In this document: positions 39,540-50,739 of the stretch, one piece after another | Layout of the letters: each line of letters opens with the position of its first letter | How positions within the stretch are numbered: position 1 is the stretch's first letter | Assembly: GCA_911728455.2 (NCBI GenBank) | Contig: OU452222.1 | Location: forward strand, 1,542,001 to 1,606,000 | Source of the DNA: Marthasterias glacialis | Taxonomy: Eukaryota > Echinodermata > Asteroidea > Forcipulatida > Asteriidae | Direction of reading: 5' to 3' | DNA: 64,000 bases | Notes under the pieces: generated by a model | What the model saw: the letters and a program-made list of their open reading frames with translations, nothing else | Told to the model about the DNA's origin: nothing | Databases searched by the model: none | Position numbers and translations under genes: made by a program

Positions 39540-39765
39540 GGAGCCCTAAAGTGGGCCCAAGACCCCCACTCCAGCGGTGTAGCCAGGTTTGTTTAACTAG
39601 GGGGCACATGGGGGCATTGCTTTTCAGTGGTGGTAGGGGGGCATGTACCCTGTTTTTTATGGAGGAGTACCTGGCTGGGAGGGGGGGGTGGGTACTGGAC
39701 ATTTTTTGGGGGGCATGTGCCCTTCCTGGCCCACACCCCTTGGCTGGGCCACTGCGCCCATGATA
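39540..39765. mobile_element. GTGTAGCCAGG-type foldback element
   Basis: CCAGCGGTGTAGCCAGG at the left, G-rich interior, CCTTGGCTGGGCCACTG at the right. Same kind of ends as the copy at 44078-44283 and the fragment near 41935. The open frames in it come from G-rich sequence. Confidence 0.55.
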
Positions 39766-40404
39766 AACTTATCTTAAAACAACAGCAGGATATTACTGAA
39801 AACGTTCAACTTGGAAATTAGCCCTCAGAGTTTGCGCCCCTCCCCCATCTGGAAATTATGGATTCGTTCTTGTGTTACCCTTTGGTGAATTGTGTGTTGA
39901 TTTTGGGCTAAAACTGCTCTTCTTTAGATTCAAAAACTTGTTTTCAAATTAAGTTCTAATTCGGCTTTCTTTGAGGTACTTGTGTAAGCTTTTTAAGGTT
40001 CATGACACATATTTTAAGAACTTTCTAAACAATTTGAATGTTTTATTAATTTTCACGAATTTCTACTACTACATACTTTTATTAAAAAATAGTTTGAAGT
40101 CACTATCTAACATGGTTTTCTGCCTTGTTTCAATTTTACTGATGCAAATATAATCAGCTAGCCCTTTCTGTAGTTATTGTTCAAAAGAAATTAAAAGAAA
40201 ATATAGAATGCGACTTGAAAAGTTGGGTTTTTGGAGAAGAACCTAGTCTACAGTCTTGCCCAAAATTTGCATGAATACAGAAGTAAAATATTTTTACCGT
40301 TTCTTGGTTTTAGTTTTTGTTCTAAAACCTTGAACTATGAAAAGGGGGTCCCAAAAACTAATTTTCCGCAAGTTTCGAACCCTAAAAGAACACTTTTTAA
40401 ATAA

Positions 40405-41420
40405 AACTTTGACCCAAGATATGGGCGATTTCATCTTCCTTAGTTGGGAGTGCATCATGGCCTCAAATGCAAAAATATATGCAAAAATAATGTCACAGAT
40501 TATAGCCGTATCCCGGGTCCACCATGACCATAACACACGGCCACGTTTCCCATACGCTGTGCACAAGCAATGGGTACAGGAATATGGCCATATCCCGGGT
40601 CCATCATGACCGTAACGCATGGACACGTCTCCCATACACTGTGCACAAGCAATGGGTACAGGAATATGGCCATATCCCGGGTCCACCAAGGCCCATACAC
40701 TGTGCACAAGCAATGGGTACAGGAATATGGCCATATCCCGGGTCCACCAAGGCCCATACACTGTGCACAAGCAATGGGTACAGGAATATGGCCATATCCC
40801 GGGTCCATCATGACCGTAACGCATGGACACGTCTCTCATAGACTGTGCACAAGCAATGGGTACAGGAATATAGCCATATCCCGGATCCACCAAGGCCCAT
40901 ACACTGTGCACAAGCAATGGATGCAGGAATATAGCCATATCTCGGGTCCACCAAGGCCCATACACTGTGCACAAGCAATGGGTACAGGAATATAACCATA
41001 TCCCGGATCCACCATGGCCCATACATTGTGCACAAGCAATGGGTACAGGAATATGGCCATATCCCGGGTCCATCATGACCGTAACGCATGGACACGTCTC
41101 TCATACACTGTGCACAAGCAATGGGTACAGGAATATAACCATATCCCGGATCCACCATGGCCCATACATTGTGCACAAGCAATGGGTACAGGAATATGGC
41201 CATATCCCGGGTCCATCAATACCGTAACGCATGGACACGTCTCCCATGCACTGTGCACAAGCAATGGACACAGGAATATGACCATATCCCGGATCCATCA
41301 TGACCGTACGCCGTGCACAAGCAATGGGTACAGGAATATGGCTATATTGCGGATCCACCATGCTCCATTCACCGTGTACAAAATAATCGCATAGGAAATT
41401 GCCCATATCCTGGGTCAAAA
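40405..41420. repeat. Minisatellite with alternating 61- and 82-bp units between inverted flanks
   Basis: CCCATACACTGTGCACAAGC starts units at 40549, 40631, 40692, 40753, 40835, 40896, 40957, 41018, 41100, 41161 and 41243, giving steps 82, 61, 61, 82, 61, 61, 61, 82, 61, 82. The long unit carries about 21 extra bases (ATGACCGTAACGCATGGACA region). The array is bracketed by TTTGACCCAAGATATGGGC on the left and GCCCATATCCTGGGTCAAA on the right, inverted copies. The unit itself contains GGCCATATCCCGGGTCCA, related to the right flank. All open frames here (up to 260 codons, both strands) are products of the repeat. Confidence 0.95.
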
Positions 41421-42056
41421 CGACAATTTTTTTTCATGGAGGGGTTTGGGGATTTTTTGAATTATGATAATTTGTGGGTAAAATGATATAAAGTCGTTCT
41501 TTTTAAGGCATTTTGAGTTTCATTAGACTTATTTACGAACTTTCAAGAAAGAGAAAAAAACGAAATAATTTTGTTTTACTACGTTTTTGCATTGTGTTTC
41601 AATTTGGTCCTGCAGCACTGCAAAATTTGCAAGAAGAAAGTTTTTTCTTTTTCAAACAATGTCTTACAATCCTCAAGAAAATTAGGTGAACATTCAAATG
41701 TGAATGTCTTTTCTTCTTGGAGATTGCCTGGAACTGGTTGCCTGTAAATTGTCTCGTGTGACATGGCCCTTAGACTTTTGGTTCTGAAAGTATTTTTACA
41801 GTCCCCTACCCACAAAAAACCCTTCCTCCTATTCCCTTCTCTAACACCCTTCCTTAACCTCACAACCAACCCTACCCACCTTCATGGTTACGGCTTCATG
41901 CACGTGCGTTAAAGTTGTGAAGCATCATTGTGCTCAGTGGTGTAAGCCGGGGGAGGGGGCGGGGGGGAGGTTAGCTGCACTCCCCCCGTGTAACTTCTTG
42001 CCCACCTGCTTGCGCCCCCTGTCAGGACACTGTGAAATTTGTTACTATCAGGCAAA

Positions 42057-42172
42057 AAAGTCGCCATCTAAAATAAAAAAAGTCGCCACCTAAAATAAAA
42101 AAGTCGCCACCTTAAATAAAAAAGTCGACGCGAAAAATATAAAGTCGCCGCCCAAAGGAAAAAAATTCGTCG
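42057..42172. repeat. Short tandem repeat (AAGTCGCCACCTAAAATAAA)n
   Basis: About five units of 22-24 bases beginning AGTCGCC, degenerating toward the right (GTCGACGCG, GTCGCCGCC, TCGTCGCG). Confidence 0.85.
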
Positions 42173-42360
42173 CGTAGGTGTCCATTATATACCACAAACC
42201 ACCCCTTCACATAATCTTAACTTTATAAAAGAAAATATCAGAAGCTGTCACATTCACATTTTCAAGTTATACTTCAGACAACAACGTTTGATTTTTAGCA
42301 ATTCATGCGATAAGAAACTGTATAACTTTACTACTTTTATCTTTTAATTGTAGGGGTAGG

Positions 42361-42507
42361 CCAATAGACTTTGCAAGTCTCGCGCGTATTCGAACATCTT
42401 CGGGACCATTTTGGTCCCACATTGCTGTAACACGTGAAGGAAAAAAGATCACGCGCTTTAACGGACCCTAATATTCGAATACGCGAGAGACTTACACAGT
42501 CTATTGT
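42361..42507. mobile_element. Foldback MITE (CAATAGACTTTGCAAGTCTC)
   Basis: CAATAGACTTTGCAAGTCTC with CGCGTATTCGAA at the left is mirrored at the right by TTCGAATACGCGAGAGACTT ending CAGTCTATTG. About 145 bp, terminal repeats of about 33 bp. Sits just upstream of the possible exon ending at 42770. Confidence 0.75.
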
Positions 42508-42639
42508 TGTAACTTGAGATAAAGAAATCTGTCAGTGACTGACCATAATGATGACGTTTCCAATGAAACGCCCTTTGCTTTGTTATGCAAATTATTTTCT
42601 GAAACACCGCCGCCCAGTCACTGCATGTGATCACGTGAC

Positions 42640-42770
42640 ACAACCAGCAAGTTGTGCCGCTCATTTTTAAAGACCAAACGGTCTGCGTCATCACGGCTTC
42701 TTGTCTAATTCTTCAACAAATTCAAGTTTTTACCGAAATCCCAGGACACAACTACCCCCAAAAGCGTGAT
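42640..42770 (+). other. Possible first exon of an unknown spliced transcript
   Basis: A mixed-composition stretch ending AAAAGCGTGATG|GTGAGT, a good donor. It precedes the series of exon-like modules at 44390, 44875, 45825, 47757 and 48295. The 5' end is arbitrary. No family recognised; entirely inferential. Confidence 0.2.
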
Positions 42771-43069
42771 GGTGAGTTATTAATGTTTGATTGTGATAAT
42801 AATGATGATTTTGTTATGGAGGATTGTCACAGAAAGAATTTAAAGAAACTTGGGTGAAAATTTCGCTTAAGCCTGCCCATCATTACTCCACATAGGGGGG
42901 CAAGTCACTTCGTACCTAGGACTATTGCATTTTGAATTTGTTATCGGTTTAACCGAACTTCTCTCCATACATGAACTCAAAGGAAACCTTAGACTTTAGG
43001 GAGTATGTTTTAAAAAGCTGATTGACTTGATCTGATGGGCATGGATAGCCAAGTCATGTCCCTATAACC

Positions 43070-43226
43070 TGGGGTCGATTTCACAAAGCACTAAAATTCA
43101 TTTTAAGATGAGTTGTCAATATTATTACCGTAGTGATTTGTGTTGTGACATCACACTTTGCTTAGCAACTAAGAGTGATTTGCAGTTAAGATCAATCTTA
43201 GCTCTCTGTGAAATCGAACCCTGGAC
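43070..43226. mobile_element. Foldback MITE (GGTCGATTTCACAAAG)
   Basis: CCTGGGGTCGATTTCACAAAG at the left and CTGTGAAATCGAACCCTGG at the right are inverted copies; interior AGATGAGTTG / TTAAGATCAATCTTA. Typical of an abundant marine-invertebrate MITE type. Confidence 0.75.
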
Positions 43227-44077
43227 TTTTCAATCATATAGCCCCATAAATTGTGCAAATCCACTTTGAGAATGTTTGTTTCTCATGGTTGGGATTCAAA
43301 TGGTGCTTGTCAACTGTGTTATCGTGGAATCAATCACCAGTCTCATCATTTAGATTCAACAACCATACTTTATCAGGTTCTCTCTACAATTAATATTATG
43401 CAACAATTATGAAGTAATCAACTGCCACGATCTAATGGGGGAACAGTTTGTGGTGGCAATGTCAAGAACAAGTTGAATCTACGTGACTTGTGCGTAAAAA
43501 GTTTACACTAAAGAACAGTTTGATATTTTTCAACAAAGTTAGTGAATTTTTCCAACAAACTCCAGTGGGAGGGTAGTCGAGAGTAGAAGTAAAATAGCAC
43601 TCCATCAACAAGTTTTAATGTTCAGGTGAGCCAGCAGCTGATGTAAAGCCACATTTCAACACAAAGTCTGGTCTGAAACGTGCTAGGGCCAAAGTGGATT
43701 GGCAATATTTATGAGGTTATGGCCCATACAAAGGCCACTTTGGCTCAACATAGTCTTATTTTCATTCAGCCCCTTTATGTCGAAAATTGCCACTCTGTAT
43801 TGACGAGATTCACTTTGCAACGTGAGTGAACCACAAGTACTCCAAGTGAAGTTGAGTCATGACTTCAAAAACTTAAACATGAACATGTATTGTGCAAAAG
43901 TTATGGAACTTATGGAAAACCTGCACAGAGTTTCATCTAAAAAAATGGTTGGAATCGTCACCGAATCCTCAGTCAACAATACACCCCCAGTGGACAGGAG
44001 AGAAAAAGACCGACATGGGCCATCTCTTTTATTGTGTTTATTGTTTAAAACCACAAGGTGTAAAAACCAAGTGTGAG

Positions 44078-44283
44078 CAGTAGTGTAGACAGCATACTTT
44101 TTGCAGGGGGAGCAAGGGGGGGCACGGATATTTGTGGAGGGGGCAATTTCAGTTGAGGTAAAGCAAATTTCACGGTGTCCAGTGGCGATGGCGGGGCTAA
44201 GCAGGGGGCAAGATGTCCCACCATCGGGGGGAGGGGAGGGAGTCACCCCCCTTTGGCCCCCTTGGCTATGCCACTGGTTTTGA
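44078..44283. mobile_element. GTGTAGCCAGG-type element inserted in copy 1 of a duplication
   Basis: A G-rich element beginning AGTAGTGTAGACAG and ending GGCTATGCCACTGG, absent from the matching position of the second duplication copy (near 44756), which therefore gives the empty site. Contains a nested CAGTGGCGATGGCGGGG. Ends resemble 39540-39765. Confidence 0.65.
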
Positions 44284-44389
44284 GATTGCGTGTTTGGCAC
44301 CTAATTATGGTCAAAACATCAAATTGTTGCTGCAATTGAAGCAACACACCCCTTTCACAGAATATTGTTTTTATTTTGATTGTGTTTAG

Positions 44390-44495
44390 GCTACCGACAT
44401 GCCATTGACAGATGAAGTCTACCTCTCCAAAAGAAGATGCCTGATGCGCATGCTGGACCAGCATCAAGATTCAACGATGTTGTCTCCATCAACAT
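44390..44495 (+). other. Exon-like module, duplicate of 44875-44987
   Basis: Acceptor TTGTGTTTAG|GC and donor CAACAT|GTAAAT bracket 106 bases. One frame reads MPLTDEVYLSKRRCLMRMLD, another MKSTSPKEDA then a stop. The paralogous block at 44875 keeps the second frame open. Which frame, if any, is used is unknown. Confidence 0.3.
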
Positions 44496-44904
44496 GTAAA
44501 TTTATCAACCACCATTATCTTTGAGATGAATCAAGAGATTTTGGACTGTTTGATGACACTAGGCTTTGAGAGAAAACTGAATCATGTTTAAAATCTGCAC
44601 CAATATCTTAGTACACACAGTTTCACCCAAAAAGAGTAGAACTGTCATCGAATCCCCAACCAACAATACATCCACATTGGACAAGTAAGAAAAAAAACCA
44701 TGGGCCATGCATCTCTATTAATATGCGTTTTTTTTCAAACCACAAGATATAAAGCGTGTTGGAGATTACTTGTGCTTTAACATGGTCAAAACATCAAATT
44801 GTTGGTGCAATTGAAGGAAAACAACATACCCCTTTCACAGAATATTGTTTATATTTTGTTTGTATTTATTTTAGGCTAGCTACAGACAGTGCCATTGATG
44901 ACAG

Positions 44905-47771
44905 ATGAAGTCTACCCCTCCAAAAGTAGATGAACGATGTGCATGCAGCCCAGCATCAAGATTCAACAATGTCGTCTCCATCAACAGGTAAAGTATGAAC
45001 AACCATTAATTTGAGATGCATGATCAAGAGATTTTGGACAGTTTGATGATACTAGGCTTTGAGAAAAATATACATGTTTAAACCCTTACAGTCCCAAATC
45101 CTTCTAAATCCTAATGCCAAAGTGAAGAAATTCGAAGGAATTGGGCCCTGCGGCACAAACAACCAGTGCTTATCACAGGATCAGGCATTCCAGGAATGTC
45201 TGAAGTCCAAACAACTTGGTGTGGTTTGACATAGGAGAAGAGGATATTTGAGGAATTGGCCCACGTACTGCCTAGTCTGTTGAAGAGGGTGTTTTTCTGC
45301 AGAGTCATCCACTTATTTTGAGAAATCCGAAATGTTTCCGAAATTAATTTAAGAATTTCCTGAGTAACTTGTTTGTGTGTGAATAGCATTGTCACAATGA
45401 AACTTTGACTTAACCAAGTACAGGCAATGAACATCCTCATAAAATGTCTGAAAACATAAGGGGCAATGAAATGGTTGGGGGGGGGGAGGCAATGCAATAT
45501 CTGATTTCCATTGTATCAAAAACATTAACAACAAGAGTGATTAATTTCAACACAAATGGTAGTCTGGAGAGTGTTAAGGCCAAATTCAATCTATTAAAAC
45601 TCAATTTCAGCGTGTATGTGGGTTCTTCTTTGGGGGAGGGGGAAACTAGGGAGGGGAGAAGAAAACAATTTTGGGTGAAAATACACTCGCCCCAAAAACC
45701 ATCACATTGAATTTGATTTGAATCACTGAACCATTTCTGTTAAAAAAGGAAACAGTTAAAACGAGGACCGTTATACCATCTTGATATGATAAAACTAAAC
45801 TATTTGTTATTTTTGTTTTGACAGAGCGAGTGAAGCTGAAATGAGTTCCACCAATCAACAAAGCGGATGTCTGTGCACTAGGCACATCAACCGTGCATAT
45901 CAAATGCACTTTCTGCTACAAGAGGTAAATTTATAAAACAAATCTGTATCCGTTCCATTGAGTCGGCAAAGCATCCTTACGGAAACATCACACCGACTTG
46001 TGGGAGCCAGTTGCAGCTACTAAATTATGGCCTGAAACACCGGAGGGGGGGGGGGGAAGGGGAGAACCCTTTCTCTTAGGGATAAGTGTTTCTAGGTTAT
46101 TTTACGTTCGTTGGTAGATATTGATACAACACAACACACGGGTTCTACAGCTACACATCCCATCTGAAGGATGAAGCAATAATAGTTGAGTGTCTTGCTT
46201 AACCAGTTGAAACCGGATGACGTGAATACCCGCAAATGTTTCTCCTGCCTGGAAACGGAAGCTGTCTTAAGACAACTTTATGTAATTTGGACCATCGGAG
46301 CAAAGGTCGCCTGGTCATTCAACTACGGCGCGTGCACAGACCACACTTATGGCGTGTAATGCTTCGTTTCACCCACACAAGGACAAAAAAGGTCTTACAA
46401 ATACTGGCATTTCGTGGCTATTCAGAGGCAATTTTTGTTTAATCCCTGATTACAGACCTTTGTCCTTTTGTTCCAAGAAGGGGATTACATAGCATCGAGA
46501 GGTTTCCGCCGTTGTTCATACATTGTATTTCGGCTCAATGGAGGTAACTCGCAGTGAGCCGGCAATAGAGCCATGGTTCTGTGTTTAGTTCTGTTCCTAT
46601 GCCGTAGGTAACTTGTGATGTTTTGCAATTCATGCTGTGTGAATTTGACAATTTCTCGCTTGAGAAACAAAACGGACCATCCAACAAAGAGAATCTTTGT
46701 TCTCTTGGCATTGTCAAGTCAAGGTTTCTTTGTGCCAGTGGTACCCTCAAAGAAAAAAAATTCTTGCTATTTCGCCAAAAGAATCCCGCCAAGGGGACTG
46801 GACCAAAAAAAAGAAGAATCCCCGCGGCAACTTGATAAGGACAGATCAGAAACACCAGAGTTTGATTGCGGTGCTGTAACTGCTTGGCCATATACAAAGT
46901 AATATCAATCAGGAACGGTTGGAAAGAACTTCTTGTCTTTTAGATAGTCTTCTCTTGTACAGTATGCAAAAGATACATTTAAATTACTTCATCGTGTGCC
47001 CAGTAAAAGGGCGTAAGGTCTTACACCCTTTTACCGGGAACACAAAGTAGTTCGTCCCAGTAACAAAAGGGCGTAAGCAACAAAATGGCTCCTGACATAA
47101 AAAATATGTCATTTTTGTTAGTTTATTTGCTAGAATTACCCTGAAGACATGTTTCCCCATTCTCCATGCCAAATTTTACCTTTCTAGAATGACTTTTGCA
47201 CGGCAACAAATTTACCAAACTTTCCCGCTCATAATTCTTGAAACATAAATTGCTTACGTCCTTTTACCGGGCACACGACGACTTGTATGTTTTAAGAACA
47301 AGACCTTAATCTGTTGTTAAGTTTTAATAACAACCTCTCTGCTAGTTAAATCAGCGTTCCAATCCACTAAAATAAATTCAATTTTTTTCCTGGAAAAAAA
47401 ATCATCTTGTACTATTTTGAAAAACTATCTGAAGTTCCATCCCTTTTAATAAAGAATGACATTGTTTTCAAATGTTTACATCTCATGGTTCGACTTCAAA
47501 CATCTTTGAACTCTTTCACAACGGGATTTAATGTTCAGCATGACAGAATCGCTTTATAATTTGTTGATTTTGAGCCACTGCGAACGGGGCGCTGTAGTGA
47601 ACGAGTTTATATTTCCATTGAATATTTGAAAAACGAAATCGACAATTTTAAAGGTCACATAGAAACGATTTTAAAATAAACTATATTAAAACTATATTAA
47701 AATAAATATTTGTTTGACTAAATGTGTAATGGATTTCATTTGTTTGTCTTTTGAAGGCGTGCCATCTGTAG
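44905..47771 (+). CDS. Hypothetical short spliced ORF (M-x-S-T exon family)
   Basis: Three exon-like blocks join in phase: 44905-44987 (within a block whose acceptor ends at 44874, donor CAACAG|GTAAAG), 45825-45924 (TTGACAG|AG to CAAGAG|GTAAAT) and 47757-47771 (stop soon after TTTTGAAG|GC). The product would be 65 aa starting MKSTPPKVDERCACSPASRF. Splicing instead to 48295 would give a similar length. The start module recurs at 44390-44495, 45858, 47768 and on the minus strand near 62420 and 63030, always as M/K-x-S-T. I recognise no family. A non-coding RNA with repeated exons is equally likely. Confidence 0.25.
46285..46850. repeat. Dispersed ~550-bp repeat, copy B (inverted relative to copy A)
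   Basis: Reverse-complement relative of 7370-7925: CAGACCTTTGTCCTTTTGTT, CGGCTCAATGGAGGTAACTC, TATGCCGTAGGTAAC and TTGGCATTGTCAAGTCAAGG all have partners there. Frames conserved between copies: FVLLALSSQGFFV on the plus strand here (minus strand in copy A) and REQ.FSLL on the opposite strand. Confidence 0.6.
46987..47284. mobile_element. Foldback MITE (TCGTGTGCCCAGTAAAAGGG)
   Basis: ACTTCATCGTGTGCCCAGTA at the left is mirrored by ACCGGGCACACGACGACTT at the right; AAGGGCGTAAG / CTTACGCCCTTTT-like blocks recur inside. About 295 bp, no coding content. Confidence 0.7.
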
Positions 47772-47837
47772 ATGATGTCTACCTGTCACAAAAAGAAGAT
47801 TCCTGAGACCTATCAAGTGCCATACAAGAGAACAGAG
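47757..47837 (+). other. Exon-like module of the M-x-S-T family
   Basis: TTTTGAAG|GCGTGCCATCTG to ACAGAG|GTATGT, 81 bases. One frame reads MMSTCHKKKIPETYQVPYKR and is open to the donor. Related by sequence (GTGCCATCTGTAGATGATGT) to 44390 and 44875. A 3' exon candidate starts at 48295 after GTTTCACAG, and AATAAA at 49743 could end the transcript. Confidence 0.3.
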
Positions 47838-48614
47838 GTATGTACAATCCCTGTGGGTTACCATACTTTTTTCTAAACTAACATCAACAAGTGGGCTGTT
47901 TTTGCAGCACTGTACAGACGGCACCCCTACATCACATGCCACAACACTCTGGGGAGTCCATGCTGGCATCAGCCTAACCCAGATGAGTGGTTTATCCCTA
48001 CAGATTGATTACAGATTTTGAAAGAACAAAATGTAAACATGTTTTTATTAACAAAACCCCTCATATAGGTAATTAAGAAAATTGTATGAAAATTTATGAA
48101 ATCTCGGGAAAACAAATCTATCCTCTGCGCTTTCTTGAAAACATAACCACCTTGTAGAGAACAAGATGGGAATATATGATTCTTCAAAAACCAATGATTA
48201 AACAGGATGAAGTTATAATCTAGGGGGACCTTTCCCTTTTTCTATGCGCAGTAAGTGTTACTTCTATACATTTGTTTTCTTTACTGTTTCACAGCATGGG
48301 AAAGGTGATCACAATCTTGAAGGCTTTAGAGTTTGAGGAGAACAACTCATAATGGAAAAATCAAATGTCTTCAAGGCATTCTACACATCAAGGAATTATG
48401 GATGAACAACTGAGCAACTTGTTGACTTTCTTTGTACGATTGTAGACATGTTAATTAATGATGTCGTACATCTCGTGATTCAATTATTACATCTACACAA
48501 ATGTTATTGTAAAAAGTAAGTGCACCATTTGCAAGCAAGCACACATACATGCGTATTTTGAACTCATGAAGTTGGAGATCTAGGCAATTTTCTTCGAACA
48601 ATTTTTGTTAAACT

Positions 48615-48765
48615 GGTTCTAGGGGTGGCGGACCAGACCCTTCCAAAAGGGAAGGTGCAATGGCCCTTCAGATCTCAGAAAGCATGTGGGGCTGGTATCC
48701 TGGGACCTACATGTGATGTCCCTGCTTTAGACTAACCTTACCAGGATGATAAAATGTATCTCAAA
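48615..48765 (-). repeat. Dispersed repeat pair, copy 1 (inverted copy at 60805)
   Basis: Contains GGGGCTGGTATCCTGGGACC and GGTGGCGGACCAGACCCTTCC, whose reverse complements appear at 60805-60940 together with GGTTAGTCTAAAGCAGGG. About 140 bp. Family unknown. Confidence 0.7.
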
Positions 48766-48769
48766 ATTA

Positions 48770-49870
48770 AACTGCTTGCAAGGTGCACTTATTTTACGTC
48801 ATAAACTTAATTTAAAAGAAACATAAAAGTGTCAAGTACTCACATTTTTTCATGATTTGGGAGGTATTAGATACACTTGATGAACAAAAAAAAAAAAAAG
48901 GAAATGTGTTTTTAATTAAAAAACTTACACTTTGTGAAAAAGATCTCCTTTAGAAGTTAGGTCTTATTTGCGAGTGGCTCTAGCAAAACCTGTAACGTTG
49001 ACCCAGTTCTTAAAAAGGTGTGATTTTGCTTGAAATTAATAATGTTCCCAACACGTCTTTTTTAGCAAAATCTAGAGAAAATGCTCTGCATGATGACTTA
49101 AAAACCTTAAATTAGTGAGGGACTAGTCCACTGGGTCAATTGTTGACCTTTTCATGACTGTTACACATTTACGGTAAATGCCAATAAGTTAAGGGTTTTG
49201 CTAGATCTCATTTTGAATTATAAAAACCAAAACCATGAAAATGCACAAAATTTCTTTAAAAAGACATCTTTATGAATACCTAATTTTATAACAATTTAAC
49301 AGGTTGAGTTGAATGAATTTACTTTTGCAAAAAGCAGTAATTTGTTTCATTTAAAATACCTTGAACATTGCATACTTTTTAAAACCATTACTCCAGAATC
49401 AATAGTCCTGAAAAATAGTTCTCCCTAAAATATTACCATATGCAAGAAAAATGTCACACAAAATTGTAAAAAACATAGCTTGTGCAAAATCTGCGATTTG
49501 GGGTAAACTTGAAAACATGCCAAAACGATAAACTTTCCACAGCTTAGCAGAGTAGTTTATTTGATTGATAAATAAGAAATTAGTCTCCAAAAGATTGTGT
49601 CCAGATAGTACAGAAATGTTCACTCTTCAAAAGATTAAAAGTTTTTCTCTTTTTCAGACTAGTTTAATTTCAGTAAATTTATTGTTCTTTTGCTAATAAT
49701 GTTAAAATTACATTGTTTATAGTATATTATTTGGAGTTGTCAAATAAAATGATTCTATAATTGTAGCAAGAAAACTGTTTCATTCCCTTACTTTATGTGC
49801 TTTAATTGTACATTATTATCTGTTATGGTAAAGTGTTAAGCAGACACAGCATAGTTAAAATACAAGATAA
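48770..49870. other. AT-rich non-coding stretch
   Basis: No coding exon, RNA gene or larger repeat seen. Contains an AATAAA at 49743 that could end the hypothetical plus-strand transcript starting near 42640. Confidence 0.4.
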
Positions 49871-49874
49871 CTAA

Positions 49875-50235
49875 AAATGAGCAGTTTGAACAATAGATTT
49901 TGTAATATTAATTGAACCCGCTTGGGCCCCACACAAAAATGTATGCAACGAAATCCAACCTTGCGCAAATAAAATAGACTGGTCCCATTCAGTAAAACAG
50001 TAAATGTAATCCAGTAATTCCAGAGTAGATGGGGAATCCAACAATGATGGCATAACTAAAATGAGCAAAGTTTGTACAATAGATTTTGTAATGTTAATAA
50101 AACCCACTTGGGCCCACACAAAAACGTATGCAGCGAAATCAGACCTCGCGCAAATAAAATAGACTGGTTCCAATAAACCGGTAAATGTAATCCAGTGATA
50201 AACGAGTAGACAGGGAGTCCAACGACGACGGCTCC
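49875..50235. repeat. ~183-bp tandem duplication with conserved minus-strand frame
   Basis: Two units, about 49875-50057 and 50058-50235, share ACAATAGATTTTGTAAT, CGCAAATAAAATAGACTGGT and AAATGTAATCCAGT. On the minus strand both units can be read as VVGLPVYSFITGLHLPVY-like and IIVGFPIYSGITGLHLLFY peptides. A 158-codon minus-strand frame (50347-49871) also crosses both. No family recognised. Confidence 0.75.
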
Positions 50236-50739
50236 AATGTTGATATCCTCTCAATCCTTTTCCTTTTCCTTTGCAGTAAAATAGAGTCAACACCATAAAG
50301 TATAACCCCTTTATATAAATTTGAAAATACCATACCTTTAAAATCATTCAATACTACCCAGTCATACTTTTAATACAAAATGTACCACGCCTGTAAATTT
50401 ATGTTAACCCCTCAAAACAAACAAGTTCCATAACTTTAAGAACCTAAACCACCCAGTACAAACACAAAATATGCCACACCTTCAAACTTATTTGGAAAGC
50501 AACACCCCCTCCTAGGCAAAAATGTTCCCCACCTTTACATTACAGTTGAGAATCGCTTCAATATAAAAAAAAGTTCTATAACAAAAATGCCCATAGTACC
50601 TTTAAATCAATGCTGCAAGACAGTTATTCCTATAATCCAACTTGAACGTTTCCTTTAAATCAGTTCTACCCTGCAGTGAAGTCCCATGAACCTATACCCA
50701 ACAACCCCCCTCCCAACCAGGCCCAGTTATATACCTATA

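Larger units (their letters stand above)
43925..45060. repeat. Tandem duplication carrying an exon-like module
   Basis: Copy 1 (about 43930-44580) and copy 2 (about 44625-45060) share long blocks: CAACAATACA near the left, CACAGAATATTGTTT, GACAGATGAAGTCTACC, AGCATCAAGATTCAAC and TTTTGGAC.GTTTGATGA. The distance between matching points is about 695 bp left of the insert at 44078-44283 and about 485 bp right of it. The 210-bp difference is the length of an element inserted only in copy 1. Confidence 0.8.
45060..47750. other. Repeat-rich non-coding stretch
   Basis: Apart from the exon-like block at 45825-45924 and the dispersed elements listed separately, I see only short simple tracts (G runs at 45478-45488 and near 46045). 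The 128-codon minus-strand frame at 45111-45497 has no recognisable family and no supporting splice structure. Confidence 0.4.

Noticed and set aside
40294-41227. Long open frames on both strands (up to 260 codons)
   Set aside because: They fall entirely on the 61/82-bp minisatellite; the same peptide appears in several frames because 61 and 82 are not multiples of three.
45111-45497. 128-codon minus-strand ORF
   Set aside because: No recognisable domain and broken by no supporting splice signals; the plus strand also shows short coding-like pieces, typical of old repeat sequence.
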